The notes under the pieces were generated by a model, which worked only from the letters and a program-made list of their open reading frames with translations, was not told the origin of the DNA and searched no databases. 64,000 nucleotides of DNA, from the NCBI RefSeq assembly GCF_000816845.1, contig NZ_CP006877.1:3970501-4034500 (forward strand), in the 5' to 3' direction. The DNA comes from Rhizobium gallicum bv. gallicum R602sp. GTDB lineage: Bacteria > Pseudomonadota > Alphaproteobacteria > Rhizobiales > Rhizobiaceae. Positions 16,960-26,146 of the stretch are shown here, one piece after another (the stretch's first letter is position 1; every line of letters starts with the position of its first letter). The position numbers and the translations under genes were made by a program.

Positions 16960-18786
16960 CTAGCCCTCCAGCTCTTCGCGCAGCATTTCAAGCTCCAACC
17001 ATTCTTCTTCCATCTTCGTCAGGCTATCGCGCAGCTTTTCCATCTCCGCCGCAAGCCGGTTGAAGGTGGCAGTATCTTTGCTGAAGAGATCGGGATCGGC
17101 CATCTTCTCTTCGCGCCTGGCGATTTCAGCTTCTGCCTTGGCCATTTCCTTGGGCAGGGTTTCGAGCGCGAATTTCTGCTTGTAGGAGAGCTTGCCTTTG
17201 CTCTTCGAGGCATCTGCCACAGAAGCAGCCGACTCAGCTTTCGGCTTCTCCGCGGTCTTTTCGATCTTCTTCCGCTCCTCCATTGCGCCCTTGCGCTGGG
17301 CAAGCATATCGGAATAACCGCCGGCATATTCGATCCAGCGCCCATCAGGCGCGTCGGGGACGGCGGGCGCAATTGTCGAGGTCACCGTGCGGTCGAGGAA
17401 GTCTCGGTCGTGGCTCACGAGGATGACCGTGCCCGGGAAGCCGGCGACGATTTCCTGCAGCAGGTCCAGCGTCTCGAGATCGAGGTCGTTGGTGGGTTCA
17501 TCGAGGATCAGAAGGTTGGTCGGGCGCGCAAGGATGCGCGCCAGCATCAGCCGCGCGCGCTCGCCGCCTGACAGGTTCCTGATCGGCGTGCGCGCCTGCT
17601 CCGGCTGGAAGAGGAACTCCTTCATGTAGCCGGTGACGTGGCGTTGCTCCCCGTTCACCAGCAGGTTCTCGCCGCGCCCGTCGGTCAGGTAGTGCGCGAG
17701 CGTATCCTCCAGATTGAGATCTTCGCGCTTCTGGTCGAGCGTTGCAATCTCGAGATTGGTCCCGAGCTTCACCGTGCCGCTGTCCGGCGAAAGCTGTCCC
17801 GTCAGCATCTTCAGAATCGTCGTCTTGCCCGCGCCGTTTGGTCCGACCAGACCGATGCAATCGCCGCGATGGACGCGGATGGAGAACGGCGCAACAATTT
17901 GACGGTCATCGAAAGTCTTGGCGATCTTTTCCGCTTCGATCACCAGCTTGCCGGATTCCTGCGCATCGGACAGCGCAGCCTGCACGGTCCCCTGCGGCCC
18001 CTTGTGGCCACGATGCTGCGAGCGCATGGTCTGCAACTCGCCGAGGCGGCGCATGTTGCGCTTGCGCCGAGCGGTTACGCCATAGCGCAGCCAGTGCTCC
18101 TCGCGTTCAATCGCCTTGCCGAGCTTGTGCTGCTCCAGTTCTTCCGCCTCAAGCACCTGATCGCGCCAGGCTTCGAAATTGGCAAAGCCACGATCGAGCC
18201 GCCGCGACATTCCCCTGTCGAGCCAGACGGTCGCCGTGGAGACCTTTTCGAGGAAACGGCGGTCGTGGGAGATCATGACCAGCGCGCTGCGGCTTTTCTG
18301 GAGTTCGCCTTCAAGCCATTCAATGGTCGGAAGGTCGAGATGGTTCGTCGGCTCATCAAGCAGGAGAATATCCGGTTCAGGCGCCAGCACGCGGGCAAGC
18401 GCTACGCGTCGCGCTTCGCCGCCGGAGAGGTTTGTCGGGTCCTCTTCGCCAGTGAGGCCAAGATGCGAGAGGAGGTAGGTCACGCGATAAGGGTCATCGC
18501 CCGGCCCAAGACCGGCTTCCGCATAAGCCTGCACCGTCTTGAAACCGGCGAAATCCGGTGCCTGCTCCAAATAGCGCACCGTCGAGGATGGATGGCGGAA
18601 AACCTCGCCCGATTGCGATTCAACGATTCCGGCCGCAATCTTCAGAAGGGTCGATTTGCCCGACCCGTTACGGCCGACCAGACAGATCTTATCGCCCGGC
18701 TCGACCTGCAAGGCCGCGCCGGCCAAGAGAGGCGTTCCGCCGAAGCTTAGGAAGATATCGTCGAGTTTCAGGATGGGAGGGGCCAA
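16960..18786 (-). CDS. ABC-F family ATPase, Uup-like
   Basis: The 608-residue soluble protein has two ABC domains and no membrane segments. Walker A is GRNGSGKST near residue 38 and GPNGAGKTT near 316; signatures LSGGEARRVALARVL and LSGGERARLMLARIL; Walker B LLLDEPTNHLD and LILDEPTNDLD. A lysine/glutamate-rich linker and coiled-coil tail from about residue 510 (KAEAEIARREEKMADP) fits the Uup group, which acts on ribosomes or branched DNA. The start is a TTG at 18786 with GGAG 8 bases upstream, only 3 bp after the thiamine pyrophosphokinase stop, so the two are co-transcribed. Confidence 0.9.
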   Translation of the reverse strand: MAPPILKLDDIFLSFGGTPLLAGAALQVEPGDKICLVGRNGSGKSTLLKIAAGIVESQSGEVFRHPSSTVRYLEQAPDFAGFKTVQAYAEAGLGPGDDPYRVTYLLSHLGLTGEEDPTNLSGGEARRVALARVLAPEPDILLLDEPTNHLDLPTIEWLEGELQKSRSALVMISHDRRFLEKVSTATVWLDRGMSRRLDRGFANFEAWRDQVLEAEELEQHKLGKAIEREEHWLRYGVTARRKRNMRRLGELQTMRSQHRGHKGPQGTVQAALSDAQESGKLVIEAEKIAKTFDDRQIVAPFSIRVHRGDCIGLVGPNGAGKTTILKMLTGQLSPDSGTVKLGTNLEIATLDQKREDLNLEDTLAHYLTDGRGENLLVNGEQRHVTGYMKEFLFQPEQARTPIRNLSGGERARLMLARILARPTNLLILDEPTNDLDLETLDLLQEIVAGFPGTVILVSHDRDFLDRTVTSTIAPAVPDAPDGRWIEYAGGYSDMLAQRKGAMEERKKIEKTAEKPKAESAASVADASKSKGKLSYKQKFALETLPKEMAKAEAEIARREEKMADPDLFSKDTATFNRLAAEMEKLRDSLTKMEEEWLELEMLREELEG

Positions 18787-18789
18787 AAA

Positions 18790-19440
18790 TCAGACTCCGG
18801 AAAAATCATGGGGGCGGGCAAGGACGATCGCCCGGCCGCTGCCGAGCGTAAAACGAACCTTGCCTTCCGCGATGTTGGAAATGGTACGCGAGGAGCCGAA
18901 GGGCAAATGAAAATCGATGAGCGGATACCGGGCATTCTCGATATAAAGACCATGCAGTTCGCTGAATCCGGACACCGAAAAGAGGCTGTTCCTCGGCAAA
19001 TCGAGCTCAATTTTGCCAGCGAGAAGCGGCACGGCCTCCTCCGTTCCGGAGGTCAACAGAATGTCGAAGCCCTGTTCGGCAAGGCTGACGGCGTAAAGCA
19101 GGAGCTGCAGCGCGTGGTCCGAGCGCTCGCCACCGAGCGCACCGGCAAGGACAAGTCGCCGTGCGCCGCGCGCAATCGCATCCGACACAGCGATTTCACC
19201 ATCCGTTGCGGCCTTGGCGGCAGGGTAGGGCTGTTTCGGGACATGCGGAAATGCGCCCTCCAGATCCGGCGGCGTGGAATCGAAATCCCCGACCCAGAGC
19301 TCCGGCACCACGCCAAGCGCTGCTGCATGCCGCATACCGCCGTCGGCGGCGATGAAGCGGCTGCCTGAAACGGCAGAACGCAGGCGCTCGGTCAGGACGA
19401 GTTCGCCGCCGAGCAGGATCGTGAAAGTGGATTGGCTCAT
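18790..19440 (-). CDS. thiN: Thiamine pyrophosphokinase
   Basis: The 216-residue protein transfers pyrophosphate from ATP to thiamine, giving TPP. Visible motifs are FIAADGGMRHAAALGVVPEL, WVGDFDST, and AATDGEIAVSDAIARGA, followed by LGGERSDHALQLL, as in the TPK catalytic domain. The C-terminal beta domain includes GLYIENARYPL. ATG at 19440 is chosen; another ATG at 19452 would add four residues, and neither has a strong ribosome site. It is divergent from the TPP-riboswitch-controlled thiamine importer, so uptake and activation of thiamine are adjacent. Confidence 0.92.
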   Translation of the reverse strand: MSQSTFTILLGGELVLTERLRSAVSGSRFIAADGGMRHAAALGVVPELWVGDFDSTPPDLEGAFPHVPKQPYPAAKAATDGEIAVSDAIARGARRLVLAGALGGERSDHALQLLLYAVSLAEQGFDILLTSGTEEAVPLLAGKIELDLPRNSLFSVSGFSELHGLYIENARYPLIDFHLPFGSSRTISNIAEGKVRFTLGSGRAIVLARPHDFSGV

Positions 19441-19540
19441 GGCATTGCCCATAGCGCAAAGCAGGGGCCAAGGGAAAGGGGCTACAGTCAGCGCGCTTCG
19501 CCCTTGTCATAAAGCCTTCATGGCGATACATCTGCCGATG

Positions 19541-19638
19541 CTCTAACGGGGTGCCTGGATGTCCGCAAGGATGCCGGCTGAGAGGCATCGAGCCAACCCG
19601 CGGAACCTGATCCGGTTAACACCGGCGGAGGGATTAGA
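19541..19638 (+). promoter_or_regulatory. TPP riboswitch (THI element)
   Basis: Conserved TPP-aptamer blocks occur in order: ACGGGGTGCC at 19546-19555, GGCTGAGAGGC at about 19575-19586, AACCCGCGGAACCTGATC, and CCGGTTAACACCGGCGGAGGGA at the 3' side (split here by position: 19612-19633). The class binds thiamine pyrophosphate and represses the genes below. It ends 61 bases before the thiB start. Confidence 0.96.
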
Positions 19639-19698
19639 CGCGTGACATTCGGCAACGCCCTTTTCCCAATCAAAAGAAACTCAAGGAGGAGGCGCGCC

Positions 19699-20721
19699 AT
19701 GTCCGGCCGCACATCGATCATCTCTTCGCTGACCGCAGCATTTTTCGCCGCGACGCTCGGCTTGTCTGCCGCGTACGGCGCTGAAAAGACGCTCACCATA
19801 TACACTTACGAAAGTTTCACGTCCGAATGGGGACCCGGGCCGAAGGTCAAGGACGCTTTCGAGAAGACATGCGGCTGCACGGTCAATTTCGTCAGCGTCG
19901 CCGATGGCGTCGCCCTGCTTTCGCGTTTGAAGCTCGAGGGAGCTTCGACCAAGGCCGACATCGTCCTCGGCATCGACACGAACCTCGTCACCGAAGCCAA
20001 GGAGACCGGCCTGTTCGACGCAAGTGGTGTCGATGTCGGCGCGCTGAAGGTGCCGGGCGGCTTCGTGGACGATGTCTTCGTTCCCTACGACTACGGTCAC
20101 TTCGCGATCATCTACGATACACAAACGATCAAGGACCCGCCTCAGAGCATGAAGGATCTGGTCGAAGGTGATCCTTCGCAGAAGCTCGTCATCGAAGATC
20201 CGCGAACCTCGACGCCGGGCCTCGGCCTGCTGCTCTGGGTCAAATCCATTTACGGCGACAAGGCGCCGGAAGCCTGGGGCAAGCTCAAGAACCGCATCCT
20301 GACGGTCACGCCCGGCTGGTCCGAGGCCTATGGCCTGTTCACCAAGGGCGAGGCGCCGATGGTGCTGTCTTATACCACATCCCCCGCCTATCACATGGTG
20401 ACTGAGAATACCGATCGCTACCAGGCCGCAGCCTTCTCGGAAGGCCACTATATCCAAATCGAAGTCGCGGGCCTTTTGAAGAATGCTCCGGACAAGGATC
20501 TTGCCCGCGACTTCCTGGAGTTCATGATGACGCCCGGCTTCCAGGATACCATCCCGACGAACAACTGGATGATGCCCGTTTCCGCGACCTCCAAGCCGCT
20601 GCCGGATGCCTTTAGCAAGCTCGTCAATCCTGCCAAGACCTTCTTGATGAGCTCCGACGAGGTCGCCAGGAGCCGCAAGGCCTGGATCGACGAGTGGCTT
20701 GCGGCGATGAGCATGAACTGA
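19699..20721 (+). CDS. thiB: Thiamine ABC transporter, periplasmic substrate-binding protein
   Basis: The 340-residue protein starts with a signal peptide (residues 1-28, cleavage probably after AAYGA) and continues with [20 protein letters not shown], the typical ThiB start. Other family blocks are [20 protein letters not shown] and [15 protein letters not shown]. It binds thiamine or its phosphates in the periplasm. ATG at 19699 has AAGGAGGAGG upstream; the longer frame from 19642 is rejected. Stop and thiP start overlap as TGATG. Regulation is by the TPP riboswitch upstream. Confidence 0.95.
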   Translation: MSGRTSIISSLTAAFFAATLGLSAAYGAEKTLTIYTYESFTSEWGPGPKVKDAFEKTCGCTVNFVSVADGVALLSRLKLEGASTKADIVLGIDTNLVTEAKETGLFDASGVDVGALKVPGGFVDDVFVPYDYGHFAIIYDTQTIKDPPQSMKDLVEGDPSQKLVIEDPRTSTPGLGLLLWVKSIYGDKAPEAWGKLKNRILTVTPGWSEAYGLFTKGEAPMVLSYTTSPAYHMVTENTDRYQAAAFSEGHYIQIEVAGLLKNAPDKDLARDFLEFMMTPGFQDTIPTNNWMMPVSATSKPLPDAFSKLVNPAKTFLMSSDEVARSRKAWIDEWLAAMSMN

Positions 20722-22358
20722 TGCTGCAGACCGCAGCCGAACGGCAGCGTGCATTGACTGGCGGGGCGATCAGCCTCGCCGCCGTCACGTTGTTTGTCGG
20801 CCTTGCGGCGTTCTCGTTGCTTTTTGCCGGAGGCGGCGCGGCCATCGTCGGCATTCTTTTCGATCCATATATTCTGCGTGTGCTGCGCTTCACGCTGCTG
20901 CAGGCGCTCCTTTCGACCGCGCTTTCCATCGCCTTCGCGATTCCGGTCGCACGCGCGCTCGCACGCCAGCCGCATTTTCCAGGACGCATCTGGATCATCC
21001 GCCTGATGGCGGTTCCTATGGGGCTGCCGGTTCTGATCGGCGCACTCGGCATGATCGGGATATGGGGCAGGCATGGGCTGTTGAACTGGCTTATGATGAA
21101 CATCGGGCTTGACGAACCGGTGAGCATCTATGGGTTAACCGGCATCCTTCTCGCCCATGTCTTCTTCAACCTACCGCTTGCCTGCCGCCTGATGCTTGCA
21201 GGTCTCGAACGCGTGCCCGCCGAATACTGGCTGATGGCGAGCACCCTCGGCATGCGGCCCCGCTCGGTCTTCCGCTTCATTGAATGGCCGGCGATCCGCC
21301 CGCTTATTCCCGGGATAGCCGGATTGGTCTTCATGCTCTGCGCCACCAGCTTCACGTTGGTGCTAACCCTCGGTGGCGGCCCGGCAGCAACCACGATCGA
21401 GGTCGCGATCTACCAGTCGCTCCGTTTCGATTTCGACCCCGGCCGCGCAATCGCGTTGTCGCTCCTGCAGATCGCGCTGACGGCGATGATCCTCGGCGCG
21501 ATGGCACTTTTTCCGCCTGCCGGAGATGAGGGCCTGACCGAAGGCCAAGACATCAAGCGGCTTGATGGCAAAGGGCCATGTGCCAGATTGGCCGACAGCC
21601 TGCTTTTGCTGATCGCCGTTCTCTTCCTCGGTCTTCCCCTTGTGTCGATCATCGCCGCCGGGTTGCACGCCGATCTCATAAAGCTGCTGCAGGAGCCGAT
21701 CTTCTGGCAGTCAGCCGGGATGAGCTTGGCGATCTCGCTTTCGGCCGCCCTGCTCTCGATCATCCTTTCGATAGCCATGATTCGTGCCCGGCATGCAATC
21801 TTATCGAAGCGGCGGCGCGGCGTTACCGACAGGTCCTTTTTCACAGCCATGGGCGGTGCTTCATCGATGGTGCTGCTCGTGCCTCCAATCGTACTCGCAA
21901 CCGGGTGGTTCATGGCACTGCGGCCCTTTGGCGATGCGACGCGCTTTGCGGCCGTGCTCGTCGTTCTCATCAATATGCTCATGGCACTTCCCTTTGTCAT
22001 GCGCGTACTGGAGCCGGCCTATATTGTGCATCAGCGCCGGACGCAGAAACTGGCCGCAAGCTTGGGGATTGCGCACGCGGCTCGATTGAGATTGATCGAT
22101 TGGCCGGGCTTGAAGAAGCCGCTGCTCACCGCCTTGTCGTTCGCAATGGCGCTCTCGCTCGGCGATCTCGGCGCCGTTGCTCTCTTCGGTTCTGAAGGTT
22201 TGGTGACATTGCCCTGGCTCGTCTACAGCCGCATGGGCAGCTACCGGACGAACGATGCCGACGGCCTTGCGCTGATCCTCGGCATCATTTGCCTGCTGCT
22301 GACAATCGCCGGAACAGCGGGCCAGCCGAGACGGGAGAATGGCGATGGCGATCGCTAA
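20721..22358 (+). CDS. thiP: Thiamine ABC transporter, permease
   Basis: The 545-residue inner-membrane protein has about twelve hydrophobic helices in two halves, each with an EAA-type loop: EYWLMASTLGMRPRSVFRF near residue 165 and KLAASLGIAHAARLRLIDWP near 440. This duplicated layout is characteristic of ThiP and the related FbpB group. It forms the channel of the thiamine importer with ThiQ. It is translationally coupled to thiB at the 5' end and overlaps thiQ by 14 bp at the 3' end. Confidence 0.94.
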   Translation: MLQTAAERQRALTGGAISLAAVTLFVGLAAFSLLFAGGGAAIVGILFDPYILRVLRFTLLQALLSTALSIAFAIPVARALARQPHFPGRIWIIRLMAVPMGLPVLIGALGMIGIWGRHGLLNWLMMNIGLDEPVSIYGLTGILLAHVFFNLPLACRLMLAGLERVPAEYWLMASTLGMRPRSVFRFIEWPAIRPLIPGIAGLVFMLCATSFTLVLTLGGGPAATTIEVAIYQSLRFDFDPGRAIALSLLQIALTAMILGAMALFPPAGDEGLTEGQDIKRLDGKGPCARLADSLLLLIAVLFLGLPLVSIIAAGLHADLIKLLQEPIFWQSAGMSLAISLSAALLSIILSIAMIRARHAILSKRRRGVTDRSFFTAMGGASSMVLLVPPIVLATGWFMALRPFGDATRFAAVLVVLINMLMALPFVMRVLEPAYIVHQRRTQKLAASLGIAHAARLRLIDWPGLKKPLLTALSFAMALSLGDLGAVALFGSEGLVTLPWLVYSRMGSYRTNDADGLALILGIICLLLTIAGTAGQPRRENGDGDR

Positions 22359-23064
22359 TCAAGACGAGATCGAAATGCAGGACGTGCGCTTGATGCTCGG
22401 CACGCACGCTTTCCATTTCGATTCCCGTCTGCCGGCCGGCCGGATCATCGCGGTGAGCGGGCCTTCCGGCGCCGGGAAGTCAACCTTTCTCAATCTGCTT
22501 GCCGGTTTTGAAAGACCTGACAGCGGCCGCATTTTGATGCACGGCGCTGATGTGACGGCCGCCTATCCGGCGGAACGTCCGGTCTCGGTCGTCTTCCAGG
22601 ACAACAATCTCTTTGCCCATCTTGATATCTTTACCAATGTCGGCCTGGGGATCGATCCGGCGTTGAAGCTTGCCGCCCAAGACCGGAGAAAAATTTCCCA
22701 AGCGCTTGAGAAGGTCGGTCTCGCCAATTTCGAACGGCGTATGCCCGCAACGCTTTCCGGTGGAGAGCGGCAGCGAGCCGCATTTGCGCGCGCGCTCGTG
22801 CGAAAGCGCGCCGTTCTGCTGCTGGATGAACCTTTTGCAGCGCTTGACCCGGGCTTGCGCGCAGGCATGGCCGAACTGCTGCTTGGTATGCACATGGAAA
22901 CCGAAAACACGGTGATCATGGTTTCGCATGATCCCGACGAGGTGCGCCGGATCGCCGATTACGGTGTCTTTATCGATAAAGGCGCGATCGTTCTTGCCGC
23001 GCCACTCACCGAGTATCTCGCGCGGGAAGATATGCCCGCGCTAAGGCGATTTCTGCACGGCTGA
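22345..23064 (+). CDS. thiQ: Thiamine ABC transporter, ATP-binding protein
   Basis: The 239-residue ABC ATPase shows Walker A GPSGAGKST near residue 35, Q-loop VFQDNNLFAHLDIFTNVGLG, signature LSGGERQRAAFARAL, Walker B LLLDEPFAALDPGLR, and the H-loop VSHDPDEV. It energises thiamine import with ThiP. ATG at 22345 is chosen since GGGAG lies 7 bases before it; the ATG at 22339 is too close to that site. It is the last gene of the riboswitch-controlled operon. Confidence 0.94.
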   Translation: MAIANQDEIEMQDVRLMLGTHAFHFDSRLPAGRIIAVSGPSGAGKSTFLNLLAGFERPDSGRILMHGADVTAAYPAERPVSVVFQDNNLFAHLDIFTNVGLGIDPALKLAAQDRRKISQALEKVGLANFERRMPATLSGGERQRAAFARALVRKRAVLLLDEPFAALDPGLRAGMAELLLGMHMETENTVIMVSHDPDEVRRIADYGVFIDKGAIVLAAPLTEYLAREDMPALRRFLHG

Positions 23065-23343
23065 CGAATCTCATACTTGCGATGGCACTTTCGCCACAAT
23101 TTCATCCGAGCGAAAGATCGCCCTAACGACGCCACGCTTGCTAAAATACAACGGCGCTACAATTAAACAGAGTCTCGCTATGCAACCGATGCGGAAATCA
23201 GTTACAGCAATGGCTTGTGTCTTCCCGCTGTGCAGTGCGAGAACCGGGATGGACGACTGTTGAACCCCGTTGGAAGCGGCCGGATCGGACATGCGGCAAA
23301 CCGGCCGAAAAGCAAGATGACTCGGAGAGCCAGACTGGACAGC

Positions 23344-24861
23344 ATGACGACGTGGAAACGCCCCGCGCCCTCCAGTAACGTGCTTTCTGCGCCCTACCGG
23401 TGGAGCCGCCATGCGCTGCTTGTGTCTGCGGCCGCAGTCGCGCTCAATGGCTGCCAGTCGATTCTCGAGCAATCCTATCAGCCGACGGTCTCGCCCTCTG
23501 CCAGCCCACAGATCGTCGATGAAGTGCAGAAGAACGATCCGCGTGCCGCCATGGGCGCGCGCGAACATCCGCGTATCGTTGCAAGCTACGGCGGCGAATA
23601 CAAGGACGCCAAGACTGAACGCCTCGTTGCGCGCATTGCCGGTGCGCTAACGGCGGTTTCGGAAAATCCGAGCCAGTCCTACCGAATCACGATTTTGAAT
23701 TCGCCGGCAATCAACGCTTTCGCGCTGCCGGGCGGCTATCTCTATGTGACCCGAGGTCTGCTGGCGCTTGCCAACGACGCTTCCGAAGTCGCGGCTGTGC
23801 TGTCGCATGAAATGGGTCACGTTACGGCCAATCACGGCATCGAACGCCAGAAGCGCGAAGAGGCGGAGGTCATCGCGAGCCGCGTCGTCGCCGAGGTTTT
23901 GTCGAGCGACATCGCCGGCAAACAGGCGCTTGCCCGCGGTAAGCTGCGTCTCGCCGCCTTCTCGCGCCAGCAGGAACTGCAGGCCGATGTGATCGGCGTG
24001 CGCATGCTCGGTGAAGCGGGCTACGATCCTTACGCCGCCACTCGCTTCCTCGATTCCATGGCGGCCTATAGTCGCTTCATGTCGGCCGATCCTGAGGCCG
24101 ATCAAAGCCTGGACTTCCTTTCGAGCCACCCGAACTCGGTGCAGCGTATCGAGCTTGCGCGCGATCACGCCCGCGCCTTCGGCCAGGAAGGGACGGTCGG
24201 AGACAAGGGCCGGGGCTATTATCTCGATGGCATCGACGGTCTTCTCTATGGCGACAGTCCGGAGGAAGGCTATGTTCGTGGCCAGACCTTCCTGCACGGT
24301 GGTCTCGGCATTCGCTTCGACGTGCCGCCGGATTTCAGCATCGACAATAAAGTCGAAGCCGTCATGGCCACCGGTCCGGGAGACGTGGCGATCCGCTTCG
24401 ACGGGGTTGCCGACAGCGACAACCAAAGCTTGACGAACTACATATCGAGCGGCTGGGTCACCGGCCTCGATCCTTCGACGATCCGGCCGATCACCGTCAA
24501 CGGCATGGAAGCGGCAACGGCCCGTGCAACCGCGGATCGCTGGGATTTCGACGTGACCGTGGTGCGCAACAACTCGCAGATCTTCCGCTTCTTGACCGCC
24601 GTTCCAAAGGGCAGTGCCGTCCTGCAGCCGACGGCAGACGTACTGCGCGCCAGCTTCCGCCGCATGACACCGCAAGAGGCGGCAACGCTGAAGCCTCTGA
24701 GAATCCGCGTCATCAGCGTGCGTCCCGGCGAAAACGTCGCAACGCTGGCGGCCCGAATGCTGGGCACGGATCGTAAGCTCGACCTCTTCAAATTGATCAA
24801 TGCCCTGCCAACTGGCGGCACGGTCTCGCCCGGCGACCGCGTGAAAATCATTTCCGAATAA
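23344..24861 (+). CDS. M48 family metalloprotease, putative lipoprotein with C-terminal LysM-like part
   Basis: The 505-residue protein begins with a basic N-terminus, a hydrophobic stretch and the lipobox-like ALNGCQS, so it is likely a lipoprotein facing the periplasm. The M48 zinc site is SHEMGHVTANHG with the third ligand in RQQELQADVIGVRML. The C-terminal part ends with RVISVRPGENVATLAARMLG and SPGDRVKIIS, which looks like a LysM-type repeat as in BepA/YfgC-like proteases. The role is probably outer-membrane protein quality control. Starts at 23215 and 23317 are also open but lengthen the protein before the signal. Confidence 0.87.
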   Translation: MTTWKRPAPSSNVLSAPYRWSRHALLVSAAAVALNGCQSILEQSYQPTVSPSASPQIVDEVQKNDPRAAMGAREHPRIVASYGGEYKDAKTERLVARIAGALTAVSENPSQSYRITILNSPAINAFALPGGYLYVTRGLLALANDASEVAAVLSHEMGHVTANHGIERQKREEAEVIASRVVAEVLSSDIAGKQALARGKLRLAAFSRQQELQADVIGVRMLGEAGYDPYAATRFLDSMAAYSRFMSADPEADQSLDFLSSHPNSVQRIELARDHARAFGQEGTVGDKGRGYYLDGIDGLLYGDSPEEGYVRGQTFLHGGLGIRFDVPPDFSIDNKVEAVMATGPGDVAIRFDGVADSDNQSLTNYISSGWVTGLDPSTIRPITVNGMEAATARATADRWDFDVTVVRNNSQIFRFLTAVPKGSAVLQPTADVLRASFRRMTPQEAATLKPLRIRVISVRPGENVATLAARMLGTDRKLDLFKLINALPTGGTVSPGDRVKIISE

Positions 24862-24884
24862 AAAGAACCCGGCTTTCGCCGGGC
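24860..24884 (-). terminator. Terminator shared by the M48 gene and rpoH2
   Basis: CCCGGC (24868-24873) pairs with GCCGGG (24878-24883) around TTTC. On the minus strand the stem is followed by TTCTTTTTATT, so it works best as the end of rpoH2; it may also stop the M48 transcript. Confidence 0.65.
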
Positions 24885-24911
24885 CAGTTTGTGCTGCTGG
24901 AAGTAAGAGCT

Positions 24912-25775
24912 CTAGGCGTGAGCCGCCATATGGGGATCCGCGCTGACAAGCGCGCTGCGCAACTTTTCCATGGCGCGGCTTTCGATCTGGCGAACGCGTT
25001 CCTTTGAAATTCCGAGATCGGCGCCGAGTTCTTCGAGCGTCGCACCTTCTTCGGCAAGGCGGCGTGCCGCAATGATCTTCATTTCGCGCTCATTGAGATG
25101 TTTCAGCGCCGATGTCAGCCAGATACGGCGACGTTCGCCATCGATCATGTTGGAAACCTGCTCGTCCGGCAACGGATCGTCGCTGACAAGGAAATCCATC
25201 TTCTCCGCGCTGTCGGCATCGCCGGAAACCGAAGGCGCCTGCAGCGAGGCGTCATTGCCGGAAAGGCGCGCATCCATCGTCTGGACGTCGGCGAGGCTGA
25301 CACCCAGGGCAGCCGCGATCTCCTGATGGATGGATTGAAGGGTGAGATGCGAGTCGCCTCTGGCAAGTTTGGCGCGCAGGCGACGCAGATTGAAGAAGAG
25401 GGCCTTTTGGGCGGAGCTCGTACCGCCGCGGACAATCGACCAGTTGCGCAGGATATAATCCTGAATCGACGCACGAATCCACCAGCTTGCGTAGGTAGAG
25501 AAGCGCACCTCGCGTTCCGGCTCAAAGCGGGCAGCCGCTTCAAGGAGACCGACATAACCTTCCTGGACAAGATCGCTCATCGGCAGACCGAAGTTGCGAA
25601 ACTTGCCCGCCATCGAAATGACGAGACGCATGTGAGCCATCGCGATCTGGTTGCGGGCACCGCGATCCTCATTGTCCTTCCAGCGAATAGCGAGATCATG
25701 TTCTTCTTCGCGAGCAAGATAGGGAGCCGCCATGGCGATTTTGATCATGCGCCGGTCTGCAGACATGTTCTTCAT
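24912..25775 (-). CDS. rpoH2: RNA polymerase sigma-32 factor RpoH2
   Basis: The 287-residue sigma-70-family factor matches rhizobial RpoH2 rather than RpoH1 by its start MKNMSADRRMIKIAMAAPYL. Region 2 includes MRLVISMAGKFRNFGLPMSD and FSTYASWWIRASIQDYILRN; region 4 has LNEREMKIIAARRL and the helix-turn-helix LEELGADLGISKERVRQIE. It directs a heat/oxidative stress regulon. ATG at 25775 has GGAG 7 bases upstream. A perfect EcfG-type promoter lies about 290 bases upstream, so it is likely part of the general stress cascade, with a long leader. Confidence 0.94.
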   Translation of the reverse strand: MKNMSADRRMIKIAMAAPYLAREEEHDLAIRWKDNEDRGARNQIAMAHMRLVISMAGKFRNFGLPMSDLVQEGYVGLLEAAARFEPEREVRFSTYASWWIRASIQDYILRNWSIVRGGTSSAQKALFFNLRRLRAKLARGDSHLTLQSIHQEIAAALGVSLADVQTMDARLSGNDASLQAPSVSGDADSAEKMDFLVSDDPLPDEQVSNMIDGERRRIWLTSALKHLNEREMKIIAARRLAEEGATLEELGADLGISKERVRQIESRAMEKLRSALVSADPHMAAHA

Positions 25776-25874
25776 AATCGGTCTCCTAAAAATCAGGCCT
25801 CGTGCCCTTGAAGAAAACAATCAGGTTACTCCCGGACCAAGCTGCCCGGATCAATCCAGCGTGTGAATGCATAA

Positions 25875-25909
25875 AGGCCCCGCTCCTGGATTTTTCAGGA
25901 GGAGGCCCT
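25875..25909 (-). other. Hairpin in the rpoH2 leader
   Basis: A 14-base imperfect inverted repeat (25875-25888 and 25896-25909) with a 7-base loop lies about 100 bases before the rpoH2 start. On the minus strand it reads CTCCTG-AAAAATC-CAGGAG at the top. It could be a stabilising or attenuating leader structure; it does not cover the ribosome site. Confidence 0.4.
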
Positions 25910-26067
25910 ATCTCTTTGTCATATGCAGGTAAGGTTGGACCCGATTCTTCAAGTTGCCGGCCTGGCAAATTGTGGAAGGCATGATCCGCTCCTCATCGAA
26001 CGTTGACAGGATGCGAACGTTCGATCAGGCAGATATTTCCCGATGCAATCCGCACGTACAGTGTCTA

Positions 26068-26092
26068 AACGCGGCTGGCCGGAAAAAGTTCC
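26068..26092 (-). promoter_or_regulatory. EcfG/RpoE2-type promoter of rpoH2
   Basis: On the minus strand GGAAC (26092-26088) is followed after exactly 16 bases by CGTT (26071-26068), the full consensus of alphaproteobacterial general-stress (EcfG/RpoE2) promoters. Transcription would begin near 26060 and give a leader of about 285 bases before rpoH2. Confidence 0.8.
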
Positions 26093-26093
26093 A

Positions 26094-26121
26094 CAAAAAA
26101 ACCCGGCTCGCAGGCCGGGCT
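26094..26121 (-). terminator. Terminator of carD
   Basis: On the minus strand GCCCGGC-CTGCGA-GCCGGGT is followed by seven T. It sits only a few bases before the GGAAC element of the rpoH2 promoter, insulating rpoH2 from carD transcription. Confidence 0.85.
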
Positions 26122-26146
26122 TTTTGTTAAGGAAAACAATGCAGTA

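Noticed and set aside
25875..25909. Hairpin before rpoH2 as an RNA thermometer
   Set aside because: It does not cover the ribosome site or start codon, so there is no reason to see it as a thermosensor.
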